Shown here piece after piece: positions 1-10,502 of a stretch of DNA of 64,000 nt. The DNA is from Dromiciops gliroides (taxonomy: Eukaryota; Chordata; Mammalia; Microbiotheria; Microbiotheriidae), in assembly GCF_019393635.1 (NCBI RefSeq), contig NC_057863.1, positions 642,231,306-642,295,305 of the forward strand, given 5' to 3'. A model generated the notes under the pieces. That model was not told the origin of the DNA and searched no databases. It worked only from the letters and a program-made list of their open reading frames with translations. Within the stretch, counting starts at the first letter, position 1; each line of letters opens with the position of its first letter. Position numbers and translations under genes: made by a program.

Positions 1-429
1 CATGATCTGACTGCACAAATAGTTGGCTCAGGGATAACTCCCATGTCAATAAGTCTAATTAATTTTGTCCTTTTTGATATTATTCAGTGCATGTCATGTC
101 TAGTGCAACTAATTTTTTTTAAGTGTTCATGATACAGAGATGTGCGGCTTTTGTATAATCTACAAGTCTTTGGCCTTTCTCGTTTCTTTCTCCTGAATCA
201 TACTTTCCCTATGCATTTCTCCCCATGTACACTTCTTCCCATCTTTTCACTGAACTCACCAAGTGTTAGCATGTCTGTTGATAGGATTTGGAGGAAGAGT
301 CTTATCAAGATCTGCAGAGAACATCTCTGATACTTTGTCCTCAGCAACCAAAGCTGGTAAGTATGCAATGATTTTAATGGTCTTTTTGCAAATGTTTACA
401 ATTAGTACAGCAATATGTGATGAACAGAT
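1..429. other. AT-rich stretch, no gene recognised
   Basis: No splice-bounded coding segment or known repeat could be identified. The short open frames have no family resemblance. It may be the continuation of the LINE-like fragment that follows. Confidence 0.4.
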
Positions 430-700
430 GTCCCATTAAATAATGTTTCTTATAGCTTTGGGGAATATGTTACAAGCCACTCCATCAACTTGCTTCCTGA
501 TCTTGCTTTGAAAGTCATTCTTCCACTTAGCTGCAACTTCCTTCTTTCTTCTGGTTTCATTGATAGCAAAGATATCACGATTGAACAGACTAAGCTTCTC
601 TAGAAATATATCCATGTGATGGTCACTGAACAAAGAGCTCATATTCAAAGTACAAACAGTACAAAGTACAAACTGAAATTTGTAGACAGTCAATATAAAA
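430..700 (-). repeat. Possible LINE endonuclease-region fragment
   Basis: The minus frame contains a run resembling the start of non-LTR retrotransposon endonucleases: a segment reading HHMDIFLEKLSLFNRDIFA, followed by NETRRKKEVAAKW. LINE endonucleases of the RTE/CR1 type begin with a similar 'line up the strategy, what it is doing, which ETK/ETR residue' layout. This is a resemblance seen by eye, and the clade is unknown. It could belong to the same family as the reverse-transcriptase fossil at 39.3-40.9 kb. Confidence 0.3.
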
Positions 701-744
701 GCAGTAGGATTCTAGGCACTCTTTGCCTTCCTTCCCACTATTTT

Positions 745-815
745 ACAGATGTAAAGGGCTTGGCACTCTGCCTGGCACATAGTAGGCACTTAATAAATGC
801 TTGTTCTTCCTTCCA
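745..815 (+). repeat. MIR/L2-type 3' tail
   Basis: The stretch reads as the standard end of CORE-SINE/L2 elements: a 'lowest category ... GGCACATAGTAGGCACTTAA' phrase followed by TAAATGCTTGTT. The rest of 700-1160 shows nothing recognisable. Confidence 0.5.
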
Positions 816-1159
816 TCCTCTTTCACCACTACTCTGTGATCATCATTGCAGAACTGGTGGTTGCCATAGTTGAAAAAATTTCAGCAGGTGGCCAGCCTCC
901 TAGCAATGCCTCTCTCTGTGATTTACTAGCTTGGTCCTCAGAAAACAGATTCATTCTGTTAACAGGGCCACACTTGAAACTTTACCAGTATGCCTGAGCT
1001 TGTGCTCCATTGGCAGAGCCTTCAAAACCCAAGGTCACGTCCCTATCACACTAGGGCATCAGAGTAGGACTTTGCGGACGGTTAATTATTTTTAGAAATT
1101 TTAAAATCTGTATCTCATTTATTTTTACATGTACATAATACGTCAGTCCAGGAGTATAG

Positions 1160-1970
1160 ATTAATAATTCATAAATGTGCACATATTGGGGATATGTTCA
1201 AAATTTTTATTGATAGGATTGTATGATCAAAAACATTTGGAAACCATTGATATAAAGGATGGCTTGAAGGGGAGAGTCTGGAAGCAAGGAAATCAGTTAG
1301 CAGATTATTGCACTCATCTAGGTGGGAGGAGATGAAAGCCTGAATTAACATAGACCATGTGGGAGTGAAGAAAAAAGAGTGATTGTGAGAGATACTATGA
1401 AGGTAAGATCCTAGTAACTGATTGGATATGGGCTTGTAAGGGGGCAGGGAAGGGAAGAAAATCTCCGAGATTGTGAACTTGGGTAACAAGGGACAATGTG
1501 GACAAGGAACTTTGGGGAGGAATGGATTTGAAGGGAAATATGAGTTCCATTTTAAAAGATGTTGAGTTGGAAATGTACCTGGGAAGAAGATATCTACCTG
1601 TAATATCGTACTATATGTTTGGATTCAGGAGAGAGATTAAGGTTGGACACATAGATTTGGGAGTCAGTTGCAGAGATATAATAATTATAACAATAATGAG
1701 GAGGATGATAATAACTCCCATGGGCACTAATGAAATTACCAAGGAAGAGAGTAGAGAAGAAAGAAAAGGGCCCAGGATATAACCTTCAGGGATACCCATA
1801 TTTAGTGGGCAAGAATACAATCCAGCAAAAGACACTGAGAAGCAGCAATGAGCCAACGTAGCAGAATCAAATAAGAAAAGCAGTACAGAAGTCAAGAGAG
1901 GAGACTGTGTCCAAGGGATTGGTTAATAAGATCAAAAACTGAGAATAGCTTTTGGAGCTAAAAATCTGTT
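1160..1970. repeat. Old interspersed repeat, family not assigned
   Basis: Purine-rich text of the kind 'GGAGAGTCTGGAAGCAAGGAA ... GGTGGGAGGAGATGAAAGCC' resembles other degraded stretches in this window (about 6.8-7.3, 29.5-29.75, 35.6-35.85 and 36.4-36.5 kb), so it is probably an ancient mammalian repeat. No reading frame is convincing. Confidence 0.3.
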
Positions 1971-2390
1971 TTAATTCCCTAGATTTTTACATAATAGATT
2001 TTTATTGGCAACACTAGATGTGAATATTATTTCCCTATCTTTATTAATTTTATTCACAAAAGCTTTTAATCCTTTTTACCTTTTCTAATCTTCACTAGCA
2101 TTTACTTAATTAAGAATTCTGCCTCTAGTCATGCTTGTGAAGGGTACTTGATCTCATTCTTTTCTAATTATTTTTTATATGACTTACTGTATTTAGGTCC
2201 TGTTTCCATATGAAGCTTATCATAGCTTATGGTTTAAAACCTATGTTTTTCCAAACTTCTTTTTAATTTCACCTGAAATTCTTGTAAACAGGCAGTCCTT
2301 CCCCAAGTAAATTATATTTAGGGGTTTATCCAATCTATTGCCAAGGCCTGTTGATTTTAGCTTTGTAAACTCTCTTGCATATGTCTCACT
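1970..2390. other. AT-rich stretch, probable old LINE debris
   Basis: No gene seen. Base composition and the flanking L2 and L1 pieces suggest LINE remains, but no motif fixes the family. Confidence 0.3.
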
Positions 2391-2870
2391 CTCTCAACAC
2401 TGCCAACACCCGGACCTGTTGGTTGGTCTCCCTGCCACAAGCCTCTCCCTACTCCAATCCATCCTCCATTCAGCTGTCATAGAAATTTTCTTATAGCAGG
2501 TCTAACCCTCTCACCTACTATTCTGTAAACTCCAGTGGCTCCCTATCACCTTCAGAATCAGATAGAAAATCCTCTGTTTGGCATCCAAAGCCCTTCATAA
2601 CCTGACCTTTCTTCCACCTTACCTCACATACTCTACCATCCAGTGATGTGGCCTCCTGGCTCCTCCACAACCAGCCACTTCATCTCTTGGCTCTGGGCAT
2701 TTTCTCATGCTGTTCCTAGAACACTCTTCCTCCTTCTGGTTTCCTTCCAGTCTTAGGTAAAATCCTACCTTTTATAGGAAGCCTTTCCCCATCCCTCCTA
2801 ATTCTTGGTGCCTTCCCTCTGTTATCTCCAGTGTATCCTATACATGTCCTGTTTGCACATGTCATTTCTA
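2390..2870 (+). repeat. LINE-2 3' end
   Basis: Contains the LINE-2 3' phrases in order: ACTCCAGTGGCTCCCTATCA, then GGCATCCAAAGCCCTTCATA with ACCTGACC, then AGGAAGCCTTTCCCCATCCC. These are the usual final 450 bases of an L2 copy. It is strongly diverged and therefore old. Confidence 0.7.
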
Positions 2871-3535
2871 AAATGGGAATCAAATAATAGTGAGAAGAGC
2901 TATCTTGCTTTACCCCTACACTGACTCAGAAAGAGTCAAGCATTTGTCCACTGCAACAATGTCAGTTTTTAGGATTTTTGTTTTGTTTTGTTTTCAGTTT
3001 TTACTTTTTAGAAATATACTTTTTATTATATAAAAAATTACTCCTCGGGGCAGCTAGGTGGCACAGTGGATAGAGCACCGGCCCTAGATTCAGGAAGACC
3101 TGAGTTCAAATGGGGCCTCAGACACTTAACACTAGCTGTGTGACCCTAGGCAAGTCACTTAACCCCAATTGCCTCACAAACAAACAAAAATTACTCCTCT
3201 ACGCCTATGCATAGGCATATGAAACAACTGAAACAAAATATTATAAGTTTACTTTGAAATGAAAAAGTTCTACTTTGTATCTGTTTTCTTTGCCTTATGG
3301 ATTAAAAAAAAATGCAGTCAACTGACATAGTTTGGTCCTTTGAGGTTTTCTTAAAATTGAGTCCTAATGTTAAATGTTTTATTTTATCAACGTGTTTTTT
3401 CTGCATCTACTGTAAAAATATGGTATTTAAAAAAACATATTAATTATGTTGACTCCCTAACACTGAAACATCTTTTCATTCCTTGGGTAAATCCAAGTTT
3501 GCCACAATGAATAATATGTTGGACAGACATTATCT
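2870..3535 (-). repeat. LINE-1 ORF2 fragment, old, split by a SINE
   Basis: Read on the minus strand, the segment around 3390-3530 resembles the L1 ORF2 reverse-transcriptase region; on the plus strand the tell-tale order is TTTTTTCTGCATCTACTG, then ATTCCTTGGGTAAATCCAAG. The SINE at 3047-3185 sits inside it. Confidence 0.5.
3033..3199 (+). repeat. Short tRNA-SINE (WSINE1-like) with intact target duplication
   Basis: Element 3047-3185: head GGGGCAGCTAGGTGGCACAG, body ending TTAACCCCAATTGCCTCAC, then an A-rich tail. It is flanked by a perfect 14-bp duplication AAAAATTACTCCTC at 3033-3046 and 3186-3199, showing L1-type insertion into the L1 fragment. Confidence 0.9.
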
Positions 3536-3619
3536 TCTTGACCACTTGTTCACTCTCCAAATACCTGTCTTCAGTCCTTCCCCCCTCCCCCGTCCGTCCC
3601 CCTCCCGTGATAGCATTGG

Positions 3620-4500
3620 GGGGGGGGGGTCTCGGGAGGATGCGGGGCCATAACCACCAACAAGAGCCTCCCTCCCATGAGGTCTACCAGAGGCTGGTAA
3701 CAACAATATTGGGGAAGAAACCCCAGGCGCGAACCCTTGGCTTCCTCACCAGACAAGAGCCAGGCTCTTCCTTGCTTAGACCTGGCCTGGGTCTTCAACC
3801 TTGCCCCCTCCTCAGGTTCCTGCTGTCAGCAAACTTCTCCTTCTGCGCAGGCGCCCTGAGACAAGCCTGGCCAAGGGAGGCTGCGGAGTCTGCGCAAGCC
3901 CGGGCGTTTTGGGGGCTAGCACGTGCCTCTCCCGCTAGGCCGACCTAGGGTTTGCTTGCGTCTGCGCCGGTCTGTCTGCTGCCAACTTATGCACGCATGC
4001 GTTCTGAGACAATCCTGGCAAAGCCTGAGGAGGCTTCGGGGAGCCAGTTTGGCCAGGAGTGGTTGGGACCAGCACGTGCCTCCCCGACCAGGCCTTGCGC
4101 CTGCGCAGGCAGAAAAGGCGGGAGGTGTCAGTCTGGGTCCCCCCCAAGAGGGAGGAGAGGGTGGAAAGGAGGCTAGGCTGTGAAGGGCGTGGAGAGAGCT
4201 CACCAGGGTTTCGTGTTTCTTCCCTCAGGAGGTTTCGAGCCAGGAAGGGGGAAGGTGGTGTGGGATACCCACGTGGGAATGAATCTCGTGGGGCTGCCAG
4301 ATCGGGGATGGGGGAGCAGGTTGTGAGGGTTGGGGCAGGCCGAGGGAGGGAGGGGTGTCTAGGGTGTGTGGCTGCAGCCGGCAATGGGGCAGAGAACGGG
4401 TGTACCCCGCCCCAGGAAGGCTCCCCCTCCTCCCCTCGGCCTCCCTCCAAGCCCCCTTCTCTTCCTCCCTCCCTCCCTCCCACCCGAGACCTTTCCTGGT
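3620..4500. promoter_or_regulatory. CpG island with NRF1-like and CACGTG sites
   Basis: This is the only long CpG-dense stretch in the left 30 kb. NRF1-like palindromes lie at 3844-3854 (TGCGCAGGCGC), 3891-3900 and 4096-4108 (TGCGCCTGCGCAG). CACGTG E-boxes lie at 3920-3925, 4073-4078 and 4270-4275. No TATA box is obvious. A G-run of twelve lies near 3619. Such islands usually mark broadly used promoters, but I could not find a coding exon on either side, so the gene and direction are unknown. Several open frames inside are GC-driven and not credible proteins. Confidence 0.6.
3843..4110. repeat. Tandem duplication inside the CpG island (period about 150 bp)
   Basis: Two diverged units share landmarks in the same order: CTGAGACAAGCCTGGCCAAG at 3856 against CTGAGACAATCCTGGCAAAG at 4004, then AGCACGTGCCTC at 3918 against AGCACGTGCCTC at 4071, then a GGCC/NRF1-like site. 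Offsets are 148 and 153 bases. Confidence 0.65.
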
Positions 4501-5029
4501 CCCTTCCCTAAAATGGCTTTGCGTGGGCTTTGTGTGTCTGTTTGTGTACAGGCACATGCTATTTCCCCAATAGAAAGTGACTTCCCTGAAACTGGAGGCG
4601 GTTTCATTTTTGCTTTTTCTCTTTGTTTGTCCGTGGTCCTGGCAACCCTTTTCTTATTCCCCTAATGCAGGGGGCCCTATTGCAATCCTCAGGGGGGCTG
4701 TTCTGACCCTTCTCTTCTCTCCTTGAGGCCCCCCCCCCCATACCATTCCCTTCCCCTGCCTTCTCAGCCAAGAATCTCTTCCTGTTTTGTTCCTCTTTTA
4801 CTGAAACAAGGGTGGGGATGGGGGGGGGGCTTCATCTCAAAATAGCATCATGGGGTTGAGAACTGGGGGCTTCTCCCCCAGGGATCTGGAGTGGGAGAAA
4901 GCGCCACAATCATGGCTGCCTGAGTACAGATACTGTGGAAGGGCCTCACTGTAAAGCAGGCTGAACTTCAGGGATGGTTCATAGACATCTGCCCCTCCCA
5001 GAGGGGAGCATATTTCTATAGTAGGGTGG
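4501..5029. other. Intergenic, no feature recognised
   Basis: CT- and G-rich unique sequence downstream of the CpG island. No repeat family or exon could be assigned. Confidence 0.4.
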
Positions 5030-5749
5030 GGGTATCCATAGAATTTGGGGAGACCTAGAAGATATTGGTGGAGCACTGGCCTTTGTGGAATCACGCTAGG
5101 GTGTAGGTAGACTTCCAGTAATTACGAGATCACCATAGGTCAAGGGAAGGTCCTTCAGGTCATTTTGGGGGTCCCATTGAAGTTGTGGTGAGTGGCTGGG
5201 ATCATTTTCAGTAGTTCTCCATGGAGAAGCAGTCCTAGGTTTCTCCATGGGAGCCATGGGCCTTAAAGGTCATTATTGGGCAGTTAGCTCTTAGGGTGTG
5301 AGATGCCATTAATAATTATGGATGTGTATTAAAGGGCATGGAGACCCTGAAGTTTTTATGGTCTCACCCTGTCAAGAATGGGGGAATCACAAGGAATCAT
5401 GGGGTTTCCCTAGAGTCTGGGGGGCTCCTAGCTTTTGTGGGATTGCCACATGATAGCTGGACAAGTCCTTGTGGGGTGAATCCCAGAGTGTATGGGGGAC
5501 ATTGTTTTCATGGGGTGGCTTCACAGTGAGGTAGTTGTGTTACTCTGGAGTAGATGGGCCATAGTTCATTTTGTGGTTACCCTAATAGATTGGAAGGGAA
5601 AAATCAATGTTGATTCAGGCTTATCCCAAGTGGGATGTTGGTAGAACAAGTTGTGAGGTCTCCTCATGAGGGTGATTTGGGGATTACTCCCCAAGATTGC
5701 TGGTGGAGTGTTCTGGGTGAAGGGGACCAACTTGCTGTAGGATTTTCCT

Positions 5750-5934
5750 AAAGGAATAATGGGAGGGGGGCAGCTAGGTTGCGCAGTGGATAGAGCACCA
5801 GCCCTGGAGTCAGGAGGACCTGAGTTCGAATCCAGCCTCAGACACTTGACACTTACTAGCTGTGTGACCCTGGGCAAGTCACTTAACCCCAATTGCCTCA
5901 CGAAAAAAAAAATCAAAAGGAATAATGGGAGGGG
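5750..5934 (+). repeat. Short tRNA-SINE with 19-bp target duplication
   Basis: Element about 5767-5915. The flanks 5750-5768 and 5916-5934 both read AAAGGAATAATGGGAGGGG. It is inserted in the minisatellite-like stretch. Confidence 0.9.
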
Positions 5935-5971
5935 CTGCAACTTGTGTGGTTAACCGAAGGCCATAAAGGAC

Positions 5972-6226
5972 CACAATTTACTTTTTTTTTTTGACAAATT
6001 AAAAAAAAAAAAACTTTGTGTTCCAAATTCTCTTCCTCCCTCCCTCCCCCGCAACAAGAACTCAAGCAATTCAATATAAGCTATACATGAGTAGTCATAC
6101 CAAACATTTCCACATTAGCCAGGTTGTGAAAGAAAACAGACAAAAACAAAACTTCAGATAAAAGAACTAACAAAAAAAATGCTTCAATCTGTATTCAAAC
6201 ACCATCCACAATTTACTTTTTTTCTG
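5972..6226 (-). repeat. 5'-truncated LINE-1 3' end
   Basis: Minus-strand L1 3' UTR with its poly-A as poly-T near 5980-6013. Marsupial L1 3' landmarks are the CT/GA-rich box (CTTCCTCCCTCCCTCCCCC on plus), TATACATG and GCTTCAATCTGTATTCA. The flanks repeat CCACAATTTACTTTTTT on both sides, so it is a target-primed insertion of about 215 bp. Confidence 0.8.
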
Positions 6227-6350
6227 TTATTACAGAATTTGGAAGTTAGAAGGGACCTTCACAGTTTATCTTGTCAAACCCATCCCTAGAAGGAATCCTC
6301 AACATAATATACCTGACAAGTGGTTTGTCCAGCCTCTACTTGGACACCTT
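6225..6350 (-). repeat. CR1/L3 LINE 3' fragment
   Basis: The plus strand reads 'TTTGGAAGTTAGAAGGGACC ... AACCCATCCCTAGAAGGAAT ... CCAGCCTCTACTTGGACACC', the antisense form of the CR1/L3 3' end. Confidence 0.6.
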
Positions 6351-6599
6351 TGGTGGGGGGAATAGCTCAGAATCCCTGAAGTATTGAGGCCCACAGCTCT
6401 CTTGGAGTGACCCTATTGGGAATGAGGCACATGTTTTTGTGAAGTCACCCTCAGGTTGGATGGGGCACAGAAGGATGGGGTGGCCCACAAGGGCTCTGGA
6501 TGGGCTACATTTCATTTGTGTTTGAAGACACAAAGAGAAACCATTCTGTGAGTATGATAAGACTTGCTCTGATTGGCCCTGGAGGGCAGAACTAAGAGC

Positions 6600-6800
6600 A
6601 GTAGGTGGAGGCTATAAAGAGGAAAATTTAGGTTTGACATAAAGAAAAACTTCTTCCAAATGGGAATGGGTTACCCCTCACTGGGAGTCTTCAGGCAAAA
6701 ACTGCATTCTTTATTGGGTGTGTAGTAGAGGGGATTCTCATTTGGGCCAGTTTGGGCTAGATGACCTCTGACAGCATTAGTATAGAGTAACATCAAATTC
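6600..6800 (+). repeat. CR1/L3 LINE 3' fragment, opposite orientation
   Basis: Contains TAGAGGGGATTCTCATTTGG and GGGCTAGATGACCTCTGAC, the sense form of the CR1/L3 3' end. Confidence 0.55.
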
Positions 6801-7340
6801 CATAGAGAAATAGCAAAAATGTAAAGGTTGCAAATCAATATGACTGGAAGGATGGTAGGACTGGAATAGATCCCTCAGCAGTCAAGGGAAAGTTCAGAAA
6901 AGGAAGGCGGAGGGTTGTGAGGAGGATTTGGGACACGTTGAGTTTGAAAGGTCTCTGGGTCATACAGCTTGAAAAGCCCAGGGGAGAGAGGCAGATCTGT
7001 GAGTCATGGAGATGAGAGTTAAATCTATGGAAGCCCACTGGCTCGAAATAACTGAGAGAAAGTGTATGGAGGGAGAAAAGAGAGGGCCTGGGCCGGAACT
7101 GTGGGGAACATACTTATTTAGGATGGATGCTATGAATGATGAGCCAGCAAAAGGGATAGAGGAGAAGGTAGAGAGACAGGAGGAGAACCCAGAGAAGACA
7201 TTTTTAGGTGGGGAGGGTGGTGAACAGTGTCAGGTGCATCAGCTAGATCAATAAGGATGACGACTGAGAAATGAGCTCAGTTTGAAACACATTGAGTTTG
7301 AGGTGCCTACAGGACATTGAAGTCTAGGAGTCTAGCAGTC
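6800..7340. repeat. Old interspersed repeat, unassigned
   Basis: Purine-rich text (AGGAAGGCGGAGGG, GAGCCAGCAAAAGGGATAGA) like the piece at 1.2-1.9 kb. No gene seen. Confidence 0.3.
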
Positions 7341-7357
7341 AACAAACATTTATTAAT

Positions 7358-7538
7358 TGTTTATTTAAAGGGGCAGCTAGGTGGCACAGTGGATAGAGCA
7401 CCAGCCCTGGAGTCAGGGGTACCTGAGTTCAAATCTGGCCTCAGACACTTAACACTTACTAGCTGTGTGACCCTGGGCAAGTCACTTAACCCCAATTGCC
7501 TCACTAAAAAAAAAATTTTTTTTTAATGTTTATTTAAA
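7358..7538 (+). repeat. Short tRNA-SINE with target duplication
   Basis: Element 7370-7526, flanked by TGTTTATTTAAA at 7358-7369 and 7527-7538. The tail is A10 followed by T9, unlike the usual pure A tail. Confidence 0.88.
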
Positions 7539-7539
7539 A

Positions 7540-7640
7540 GGTGTCCAGCACTTTGCTAAGTGCTGGGGATACAGATACAAATAAAAAGAAAGGCAGCCCC
7601 CTTAAAGAACTTATGATTTAATGGGGGAAGACACCTCAAC
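7540..7640 (+). repeat. Ancient repeat motif ('lag-phase' 3' tail)
   Basis: The phrase CAGCACTTTGCTAAGTGCTG then GGGATACAGATACAAATAAA then CTTAAAGAACTTATGATTTA is a very common mammalian interspersed tail. Related copies lie near 25145, 29480, 30100 and 35540. Confidence 0.4.
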
Positions 7641-8465
7641 ACACAGAAGAAAGCTGAAAAGGTGTGTAGGGGGAAGGGATGGAGGGGGAGAAGATGCCAG
7701 TGAATTGGGCCCCTCCTTAAATAGAGGCCCTGAAGCCCACGGGCCTGCCATCCAGTCCCAGAGGGTCCAGTCAGAGGGGCAAAGGGCACTGATAAGATGT
7801 GAACATGGGCAGATTTAATCTTGCAAAATAATGAGATTTACCAATAATGAGTTTCCTGAGGAAGGAAGGCATGATGGAGAAATTTCAAGAAGGCCAAAAG
7901 CAAGGTGGGAAATGGGGAGAACGCTATGCTGGGCCCCCTCAAGTGAAAGCCCACCATTCCTGTGGTGTCAGCTGCTTTGGTCCATTAGCCAGGATTTCTA
8001 ATCCTTTTTAATTGATTAAGAAACTTCACACCTCCTTAAGGAAGCAGGAAGTATAAATCTTCACTCTGGTTAATAAACATCTGAAAAGGGCACACCCTTT
8101 AGAAGGGCCACTTCAGAATCCTACTATCAGGCAGGGTTGGAAGGAGTCAGTGAAGGGATCTGCTAAACACCTCTTCCTGCTTCCCTCGCCCCAATCCAGG
8201 AGGGCCATCCTGGCAGAGGGACATCCCAGGGTCAGAAGACCAAGGGGCTGGTGGAGATTCCAAGGCAAGAAAGCCCCAGGCAAAGTGGGAACTTCCAGGA
8301 TGAGACAGCAGCTGAGGCCTGGTTCAAAGTCCAGAAAGTCAGGAGCAGAGATAGAAGGCTCTTAGTAACATAATATTTTCTCATGGTTCTCTTCCTCCTT
8401 GTCTAACTTTTCCTTAGCCTACTTTGCTAGCTCATTGTGCATATCATGTCCTCTAATTATAAGTA
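7641..8465. other. Intergenic, no feature recognised
   Basis: Unique-looking sequence with no splice-bounded exon. The 71-codon frame at 8150-8365 has no recognisable family. Confidence 0.4.
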
Positions 8466-8713
8466 TGGAGCAGCTAGGTTTTCAGTGGATAGAACACTGG
8501 GCTTGGAATCAGGAAGACTCATCTTCCTGAGTTCCAATCCGGCCTCAAACACTTCCTAGCTGTGTGACCCTGGGCAAGTCACTTCACCTAGTTTGCCTTG
8601 GTTTCCCCATCTGTAATGAGCTGGAGAAGGAAATAGCAAACCATGCCAGTATCTCTGCCAAGGAAACCTCATATGGAGTCATGAAGAGTCAGACGTGACT
8701 GAAAAACAATTGT
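8466..8713 (+). repeat. MAR1-type CORE-SINE, near full length
   Basis: tRNA-like head (GGAGCAGCTAGG...), CORE (GTGACCCTGGGCAAGTCACT, CCCCATCTGTAATGAG) and the marsupial MAR1 tail (GCTGGAGAAGGAAATAGCAA, then GAAGAGTCAGACGTGACTGA). Confidence 0.85.
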
Positions 8714-8729
8714 AAATGTTTGCCAAGGT

Positions 8730-9815
8730 TCTGTTTTAGCCCTTCTTATCTTCTCTTTCTATATTCTTTTGGTGACCTTATCAGCTTCCATATATCTCCA
8801 TACCCATATCCAGTTTTCACCCTGGAAATCCTGGAGACGCCTCCAACTCAACATGTCCAAAACACAATTCATTATCTTTCCCCCAAAACCCATCCCTCTT
8901 CTAGCCTTTCCTATTTGTAAGGCACTACCATTCTTCCAGGCTCCCATGCTTGTAACCTTGACTTTCTCCTCAACTTATTCTTTCTTGCTCCATATATCCA
9001 GTCAGTTAACAAATCTTTCCACTTCTACCACCACAATCTCATCTTATCTCCTTTTCCTTCTCCTCCCTCTCCTCCTCCTGCTCCTTCTTCCTCTTTCTCT
9101 CTCCCTCTCCCTTTCCTTCTCTCTCCCCTCTTCTCTCTACTCACATACTCACCACCTTAGTCAGGCCCTCACCACATCTTGCCTAGATTTTTTACAGCAA
9201 CTTCCCAATTAATCTCCCTGCTACAAGTCTTTCCATATGCCAGACCATCATCCACACTGCTGCCAAAGTGACTTTCCTTACCTGCAGCTCTGAGTGTGTT
9301 ACAGTACATTGCAGTACACTGCAATGGCTCCCCGTTGACTCTAGGATGCAATCTGAATTCCTTTTCAGCTTTAAAATCCCTTCACAGCCTGGCCCCACCT
9401 CTCCTTCCAGTCTCCTCATAGGGACTAATACTGCTGCATTATGCAATCTGACCATGCTGGCCGCCTCTCTGCTCCTCATCTGGGACCCTCCATCCCCTAG
9501 CTCTGTCTGTACTTTTGCACTGGCCAGCCCTCATGCTCGGAAAACACTCCCTCCTGTCAGCTCCACCTCCTAGAAACTTCTCTCCCTTCAAGTTGCAGCT
9601 CCAGGACCCTGTTCTAAGTAAAATCTTTCCTAATCTCAACTGCTCGTGCCGCTTCTTTGTAGTCGTTTTCCTATTTGCTCTGTAAATGCTTATATGGGGA
9701 CCTCTCGTTCCCTCCATGAGAAAGCTAGCTCCTTGAGCTTGCTTCATTCTTTTTATTTGTATCCCCGTCACCTAGCGCATTGTAGGCACTTAATTAGCCT
9801 TTACTGATTGATTGA
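8730..9815 (+). repeat. LINE-2, about 1.1 kb of 3' region
   Basis: Begins in the end of the L2 ORF2: one frame reads LNMSKTQFIIFPPKPIP. The 3' phrases follow in order: ACACTGCTGCCAAAGTGACT, CACTGCAATGGCTCCCCGTT, TTAAAATCCCTTCACAGCCT, CTCCTTGAGCTTGCTTCATT. It ends with GATTGATTGATTGATT near 9805. A CT-rich expansion sits at 9050-9130. Confidence 0.8.
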
Positions 9816-9829
9816 TTGATTCTTTTTTT

Positions 9830-10107
9830 CACTGTTGACTGCTGGCTGCTGGCTGGGGATTGGCCTAAATTGCTGAACTGGATGGTTTTAAGAGTCATCC
9901 AGGGTTTACCTAATTAATGTTCATCCTCCCTTTCTTTGGTCCCATTGTTCCTCTTCCCTTTCTAATGAACTCAAGGGACTTGTTCGTTATAAAGGGATCT
10001 CCCTGAAGATTTTTCAGTTAAATACTTCATTATGTGCTGCTTTTCTGTGATGAAATCCTGGGCTTTCAGAAGTCAGACTCTCTTACACTTAGGTGTACAA
10101 CCTAGAT
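9830..10107. other. Intergenic, nothing recognised
   Basis: No exon or repeat signature seen. Confidence 0.4.
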
Positions 10108-10109
10108 TA

Positions 10110-10292
10110 GGGCTTCTTAACATTTTTCCATTTGTGACCCCTTTTTGCCCAAGAAATTTTTCCTCAACCCTGGGTGTATAGGTATATAAAATAGCTATAC
10201 ATAACCTTTTACTGGTGCCAAATATTTTACAACCCCCACATTCAGTTACATGACCCCATATGGGGTTGCAACCAACAGTTTAAGAAGCTTTG
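10110..10292. mobile_element. Short hAT-like MITE with inverted ends (copy 1)
   Basis: The ends are inverted repeats: GGGCTTCTTAACATTTTT at the left and CAGTTTAAGAAGCTTT at the right, sharing GCTTCTTAA. The interior has TTTGTGACCCCTTTTTGCCC and CATGACCCCATATGGGGTTG. Target duplication is not clear. A related copy lies at 24443-24635. Confidence 0.45.
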
Positions 10293-10295
10293 ATC

Positions 10296-10410
10296 TAGAT
10301 AGATAGCTAAGAGAGAAGATAGATAGGTTGATATATAGATAGGTATATAGAGAAGATGGCTGGCTGGCTGGACAGATGAGATGGATAGATGGATAAGATA
10401 GGTAGGTAGG

Positions 10411-10465
<55 letters not shown>

Positions 10466-10502
10466 GTAGATAGGTAGATAGGTAGATAGATAGATAGATA
10501 TA
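10296..10502 (+). repeat. (GATA)n microsatellite
   Basis: The interrupted array of GATA/GGTA units becomes pure GATA from about 10400 to 10465. It adjoins the right end of the MITE. Confidence 0.95.

Larger units (their letters stand above)
5030..6540. repeat. Decayed minisatellite, unit about 35-60 bp
   Basis: The segment repeats a loose theme 'TTTTGTGGGGTCACCCTAG then GAGTGGATGGGGCA': instances begin near 5074, 5356, 5432, 5482, 5513, 5568 and, after interruption by a SINE and an L1, near 6400 and 6434. Units differ in length and by many substitutions, so it is old. Confidence 0.45.

Noticed and set aside
436-693. 85-codon minus frame as a host gene
   Set aside because: No splice context or start; resemblance is to a LINE endonuclease and it is listed as a low-confidence repeat.
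3935-4573. Several open frames of 70-180 codons in the CpG island
   Set aside because: Open on many frames at once because of base composition; Pro/Arg/Gly-rich and without domains.
10296-10502. CRISPR-like or regulatory direct repeats
   Set aside because: Simple GATA microsatellite with no spacers.
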